This document shows, one piece after another, positions 60,851 to 64,000 of a stretch of 64,000 nt of DNA (the first letter of the stretch is position 1; every line of letters begins with the position of its first letter). The notes beneath the pieces are model-generated. The model saw nothing but the letters and a program-made list of their open reading frames with translations. It did not search any database and was not told where the DNA came from. The stretch comes from JBFMFR01 sp040752025. GTDB taxonomy: Bacteria > Chloroflexota > Anaerolineae > Anaerolineales > UBA4823. The stretch lies in NCBI GenBank assembly GCA_040752025.1, contig JBFMFR010000020.1:36863-100862 (forward strand). Reading direction: 5' to 3'. The position numbers were made by a program, and so were the translations under genes.

Positions 60851-61762
60851 CTACCCGCTGCTGGCCTGCAAGATGAAGAACGTTCCGACCAAAAACAACA
60901 CTGGCGACAGCGCCCCGCTGCCCCACAGCAGGTAAGCCAGCGGCTGGCTGTCGCTGCGCCGGAAGAAGAACAGCCCCAGCAGCACGTCAACCAGGTAGAA
61001 AATCGCGTTCAGCACCGGCAGCAGCAGGCGCACCGATGGGATCAGCTCGCCTGGCATACCGTCCGGCAGGAACCTCAGGCTCACCTGGCTGCGCCCGGGG
61101 ATCGCCAGGCTGACCCAGATCAGCAGCAGCAGGCTCAGCGCCAGCCCGCCCAGCAGCAGCGCCCGCGCCGGGCGGTCGGCCCACACCCGCCGCAGAAGCA
61201 CTGTTGGGTACAGCGAACGCGCCGGCAGCGGCGAGAGCGAGCCCATCTCCGTCACCCGTTGGAAGCCGTTCAGGAAGGCTGCCGGGTTCGCTGGTGATAT
61301 GGCGTACACCCGCCCCGGCGTGCCGATCAGCACCAACTGCCGCGCATCGCCCGCCATGAACTCCACCTCGCCCAGGCCTGCCGCCCGCTGCACGCCCACC
61401 ACCGAGCCGGGCCAGCGCAGCCTGGGCAGCGGCAGCGCCATGCGCAGCTCCGCCGCCCGGTGCACCCACTTCACCGCGTCCATGGGGATGTCTTCCAGCC
61501 GCAGCCCCCAGCGCAGTCGGATGCCCTCCCGTTCCAGCGTGTAAACCGCCGTGCGCAAAGCGTAAGCGCGGTAGGCCAGCAGCGGCGTCGCCGCCGCCGC
61601 CATCAGCCCGGGCAGCAGATACATCAAAAATACCGGACCAACGCTGGCGCCCATCGCCTGCCACAGTCCCAGCCCGGCCGCCGCTGCCAGCACGGCGATC
61701 GCTACAACGTGGAAAACCAGCCCCAGGCGCTGCTCCGGTCGAAAAGTCAGTTCAGCCTTCAC
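60851..61762 (-). CDS. Membrane protein with PH-like domain
   Basis: 303 aa; GTG start with AAAGGG upstream. Two membrane helices at about residues 13-58, a PH-like beta domain at 70-155 (AVYTLEREGIRLRWGLRLED, VYAISPANPAAFLNGFQRV resembling bacterial PH domains), then four or so C-terminal helices. TATAAT lies about 30 bases upstream on the minus strand (near 61792). Function unknown; bPH proteins are linked to envelope stress or membrane contact. Confidence 0.7.
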   Translation of the reverse strand: MKAELTFRPEQRLGLVFHVVAIAVLAAAAGLGLWQAMGASVGPVFLMYLLPGLMAAAATPLLAYRAYALRTAVYTLEREGIRLRWGLRLEDIPMDAVKWVHRAAELRMALPLPRLRWPGSVVGVQRAAGLGEVEFMAGDARQLVLIGTPGRVYAISPANPAAFLNGFQRVTEMGSLSPLPARSLYPTVLLRRVWADRPARALLLGGLALSLLLLIWVSLAIPGRSQVSLRFLPDGMPGELIPSVRLLLPVLNAIFYLVDVLLGLFFFRRSDSQPLAYLLWGSGALSPVLFLVGTFFILQASSG

Positions 61763-61878
61763 GTAAATCGTAATCCCTTTACGGGCATGAATTATACTTC
61801 ATTGCCGTAACATATCCGGGTGCGGTGCACCTGCCCTTGGTGCGCTGCACCTGCGCCCCCCAATACAGCTAGAGCTAA

Positions 61879-62754
61879 TTACTGCGGCATCCTCCACCCC
61901 CCACCCACGTAGATCAACTGCCCCGTAACCCACCTCGCCTGTTCCGAAGCCAGGAACACCACCACGTTGGCCACGTCTTGCGGCTCGCCCACCCGGCGCA
62001 GGGGCGTATCCGCGGCGATGCGTTCGACCGCCTGCGGCGACAGGTAGCCGGTTTGGATTGGTCCCGGCGCCACCACGTTGACCGTGATCCCGTACTTGCC
62101 CATCTCTGCCGCGGCAGAACGGCTGTACGACTCGATGGCGTGCTTGCTGGCGGCGTAATTGATATTGGCTACGTGGGCATGCGCCGCGTCCGTGCTGATG
62201 TTGATCACCCGCCCGGTCTGCCCACCCCGCTTCAGATATCTCTGGAAGTATTCCGCCATCAGCAGGGCATAAGCACGCGCGTTGACAGCAAAGTGCGCGT
62301 CGATGCCCGCCGCCGTCACCAGCCGGGTGCCGCTTTCTGCGCTGCTGACCAGCGCCGGATCGAAAGTTTCCAACTCGCACAGGGTGTGGTTATTGACCAG
62401 GATGTCCACGCTGCCCAGGCTGGCCTCGCACAGGTCGAATAAGGCCGGGATGCTGCCAACGTCAGCCAGGTCAGCTTCGTAGGCCACGGCTACACCGCCG
62501 TCGGAGCGGACTTCTTGCAGCAACCCGTCGGCATTCTGCTGCTGCATCGCCCGGTAGAGAACGTCCCCGCCAACTCCCATCGCTTTCGCCTGCCGGAGTT
62601 CTTCCTGTGAATAGCGACACGCCTCACGGTAAAAACTGAGGAACACCTTTGCACCTTGAGCCGCAAACGCCCTGGCAATCGCCGCGCCAATGCCGTGATT
62701 GGCGCCTGTCACCAGAACAACCTTGTTTTCAAGCCGTGGGTCAATCATATCCAT
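61879..62754 (-). CDS. Short-chain dehydrogenase/reductase
   Basis: 291 aa, classical SDR. The nucleotide motif is VLVTGANHGIGAAIARAF (TGxxxGxG), the Asn motif lies in DILVNNHTLC, the catalytic Ser is in VINISTDAAH and the YAASK motif is intact; the C-terminal VVAPGPIQTGYL is typical. About 40 residues longer than the core family because of an insert after the second strand. Either the first ATG (62754) or the one at 62748 may be used; GAGG suits the latter better. It starts just after the stop of the MBL gene. Confidence 0.92.
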   Translation of the reverse strand: MDMIDPRLENKVVLVTGANHGIGAAIARAFAAQGAKVFLSFYREACRYSQEELRQAKAMGVGGDVLYRAMQQQNADGLLQEVRSDGGVAVAYEADLADVGSIPALFDLCEASLGSVDILVNNHTLCELETFDPALVSSAESGTRLVTAAGIDAHFAVNARAYALLMAEYFQRYLKRGGQTGRVINISTDAAHAHVANINYAASKHAIESYSRSAAAEMGKYGITVNVVAPGPIQTGYLSPQAVERIAADTPLRRVGEPQDVANVVVFLASEQARWVTGQLIYVGGGWRMPQ

Positions 62755-63594
62755 TCACCTCACCGGATGCCAACGCCAGCCTTCTCCCTGTTGAGTTACG
62801 CGCCCAACCCCGGGGAAAGGCAGGTGCGCACCAAACACCCAGGCGTTTTGTGCAACGGCCTGGTTGAGCAACTGCTCTCGATCGACTCTGGCCTGATCGG
62901 CCTTCGTATCATAAGTCCATTGCCAATCAGGGTGTTCCATCAAGAGCGGGTGACCAACGATATCCGCCAGGTGCAGCAAGTGCTCGCCCGATGAAGTAAC
63001 CGCCAATGCGGCGTGCCCAGGCCGGTGCCCAGGGGCGGATATCAGTTGAAAGCCCGGTAAAAACTCGACCCCCGCCTCGATCACCCTGAGTCGATCCTGA
63101 ATCAGCGGCAGCGTTTCGCGGCCAAAGCCGGTGAGAGATTCCGGCAATTGTGCCAGGATGGCTTCGTTCGACCAGAATTCCCAGGCAGCTTTCGACAGGA
63201 TATAACCCGCATTGGGGAAAACCAATTGGTGATCGGCATCAAGGATGCCCCCAATATGATCAAAATCCCCATGTGTGATAATCACGACATCGATCGCGGC
63301 AGGGGAAACCCCTGCGGTTTTCAACCTGTCCAGCAAAGCCCCGTTTCGCCGCTGGGCGCCCTGGCCCCAACCTGTGTCGACCAGAATCCGGTGTGAGCCG
63401 GTTTGGATGTACAGGCAGTTGAAGTAAACTGTGGCCTCCGCCAGGGAATACCCCCTTTCCTGAAGAGCGCGCTTCCACGCTTCAGGTGAGACGCCCTTTA
63501 CAAAGCTATCTACCGGAACTGTTTCCGTTCCATCGCTGATGGCAACACACTGGAGGTCTCCGACCGTGAAATGGTAGTTCTCGATTGAGTCCAT
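62755..63594 (-). CDS. Metallo-beta-lactamase-fold hydrolase
   Basis: 279 aa. The zinc motif is ITHGDFDHIGG (HxxxDH with Asp in place of His at the second position, as in lactonase-like members such as AiiA kin, where HxDH is kept); a further His is in SAPGHRPGHAALA and Asp in HLADIVGHP. Likely a lactonase or thioester/phosphoester hydrolase. AAGGA lies eight bases before the ATG. It heads a two-gene unit with the SDR. Confidence 0.86.
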   Translation of the reverse strand: MDSIENYHFTVGDLQCVAISDGTETVPVDSFVKGVSPEAWKRALQERGYSLAEATVYFNCLYIQTGSHRILVDTGWGQGAQRRNGALLDRLKTAGVSPAAIDVVIITHGDFDHIGGILDADHQLVFPNAGYILSKAAWEFWSNEAILAQLPESLTGFGRETLPLIQDRLRVIEAGVEFLPGFQLISAPGHRPGHAALAVTSSGEHLLHLADIVGHPLLMEHPDWQWTYDTKADQARVDREQLLNQAVAQNAWVFGAHLPFPGVGRVTQQGEGWRWHPVR

Positions 63595-63718
63595 GACCGT
63601 ATCCTTTTATTCGACCGCTTTTTCTTCGATTGACTTTTTGGCGAGATGACCGGATGCTTCCCGTGTCTCCACTCACTTTAGACACATTGGAAGCAAGTCT
63701 CTATGCTGAACGCAAACT

Positions 63719-63889
63719 TCAGAACAGGAAGGTAAAAGACGCAATCACATGCTCCCAAAGCTTTTGAATATCCGGCAGCGCTTTGGCAAAGTTGGCGCTT
63801 TCATCCACAGGCGTGAAGGTCAGCTTGTAAGCCATGCCCGCGTGGATAACCACCACCTCTTTGATCTTCCATTCTACTCTATCTATGGG
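63719..63889 (-). pseudogene. 3' remnant of a secreted-protein gene, truncated at an insertion-like boundary
   Basis: A 56-codon open stretch with no start codon, reading VVVIHAGMAYKLTFTPVDES to IASFTFLF then stop. The pattern (hydrophobic strand, TFTP, then a helix and FTFL at the end) matches C-termini of lipoprotein-like families of this phylum. The frame is cut by a stop exactly where the following sequence changes character. The region 63595-63718 between this remnant and the MBL gene holds nothing recognised. Confidence 0.5.
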
Positions 63890-64000
63890 TTAGAAAATGA
63901 GCCGATAGGGCCTTGACAAAATGGCCGTTCACTGCGAATCTTTGTGTATCCAAAAGCACAAAGGAGCACATTATGAACGGCCTAACCAACTATATCACAA
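63890..64000 (+). mobile_element. Possible 5' end of an insertion sequence
   Basis: Starts at the boundary of the truncated gene with GGTTAGAAAATGAGCC, has TTGACA at 63913, AAAGGAG at 63959-63965 and an ATG at 63973 opening MNGLTNYIT to the window edge. The short leader, the compact signals and the abutting gene remnant suit an IS, but no transposase domain is visible within the window. Confidence 0.4.
63973..64000 (+). CDS. Start of an unidentified gene, cut by window end
   Basis: Only nine codons are visible (MNGLTNYIT), after a good AAAGGAG ribosome-binding site. It may be a transposase given the context, but no sequence evidence is available. Confidence 0.45.

Overview
The window looks like one scaffold of a GC-rich bacterium of the Chloroflexota, most likely Anaerolineae. 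That placement is an inference from gene content: LysM/CAP/M23 cell-surface proteins, a stand-alone SpoVS, lipoproteins with Thr/Pro linkers, DUF3160, DUF5667-like and DUF92 proteins, and a T-box-controlled second valyl-tRNA synthetase. A run of exactly 100 N at 35259-35358 marks an assembly gap, so this is probably a draft or metagenome-derived genome. No rRNA, tRNA or CRISPR array was seen.

Layout. 1-12.5 kb: 3' part of rho, a LysM/M23 peptidase, a secreted transglycosylase-like protein, polA, a large TPR protein, a secreted protein of unknown role, a HAD phosphatase, a DUF6504-like protein and a CAP/LysM protein. 12.5-24.4 kb: polX, an esterase lipoprotein, spoVS, two paralogous membrane-anchored proteins, a ComB-like phosphatase, recD2, an LCP ligase, an ABC-F ATPase and a STAS protein. 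24.4-34.7 kb: a double-GAF sensor kinase, valS, a VapBC-type module with its promoter and operator, a PhzF protein, an alpha/beta hydrolase and a second ValRS behind a T-box leader with a GUC (Val) specifier.

35.0-39.5 kb is the most unusual part. Two arrays of a ~180-bp repeat built of four palindromes flank a STAND/NACHT NTPase with a C-terminal formylglycine-generating-enzyme/C-type-lectin domain. Its last ~30 codons look like the variable region of a diversity-generating retroelement (DGR). Just downstream on the same strand lies the N-terminal piece of a DGR-type reverse transcriptase, cut off exactly where a repeat begins. I read this as a decayed or mis-assembled DGR serving a conflict/recognition NTPase.

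39.5-44 kb: an M23 peptidase, several lipoproteins and heme O synthase. 44-51 kb: a six-gene same-strand operon with a strong terminator. It holds a glycyl radical enzyme of unassigned substrate, an adenosine-deaminase-family hydrolase, the radical-SAM activase, an SCP2-like protein, a creatinase-like M24 protein and an FMN-binding protein, and looks like an uncharacterised anaerobic catabolic pathway. 51-64 kb: a PII-like/CBS regulator overlapping an ArsB/NhaD-type transporter, a DUF3160 lipoprotein, corA, a YbaK deacylase, a zinc-ribbon protein, a HAD phosphatase, DUF92, a PH-like membrane protein, an SDR and a metallo-beta-lactamase-fold hydrolase. The window ends in a gene remnant abutting what may be the start of an insertion sequence.
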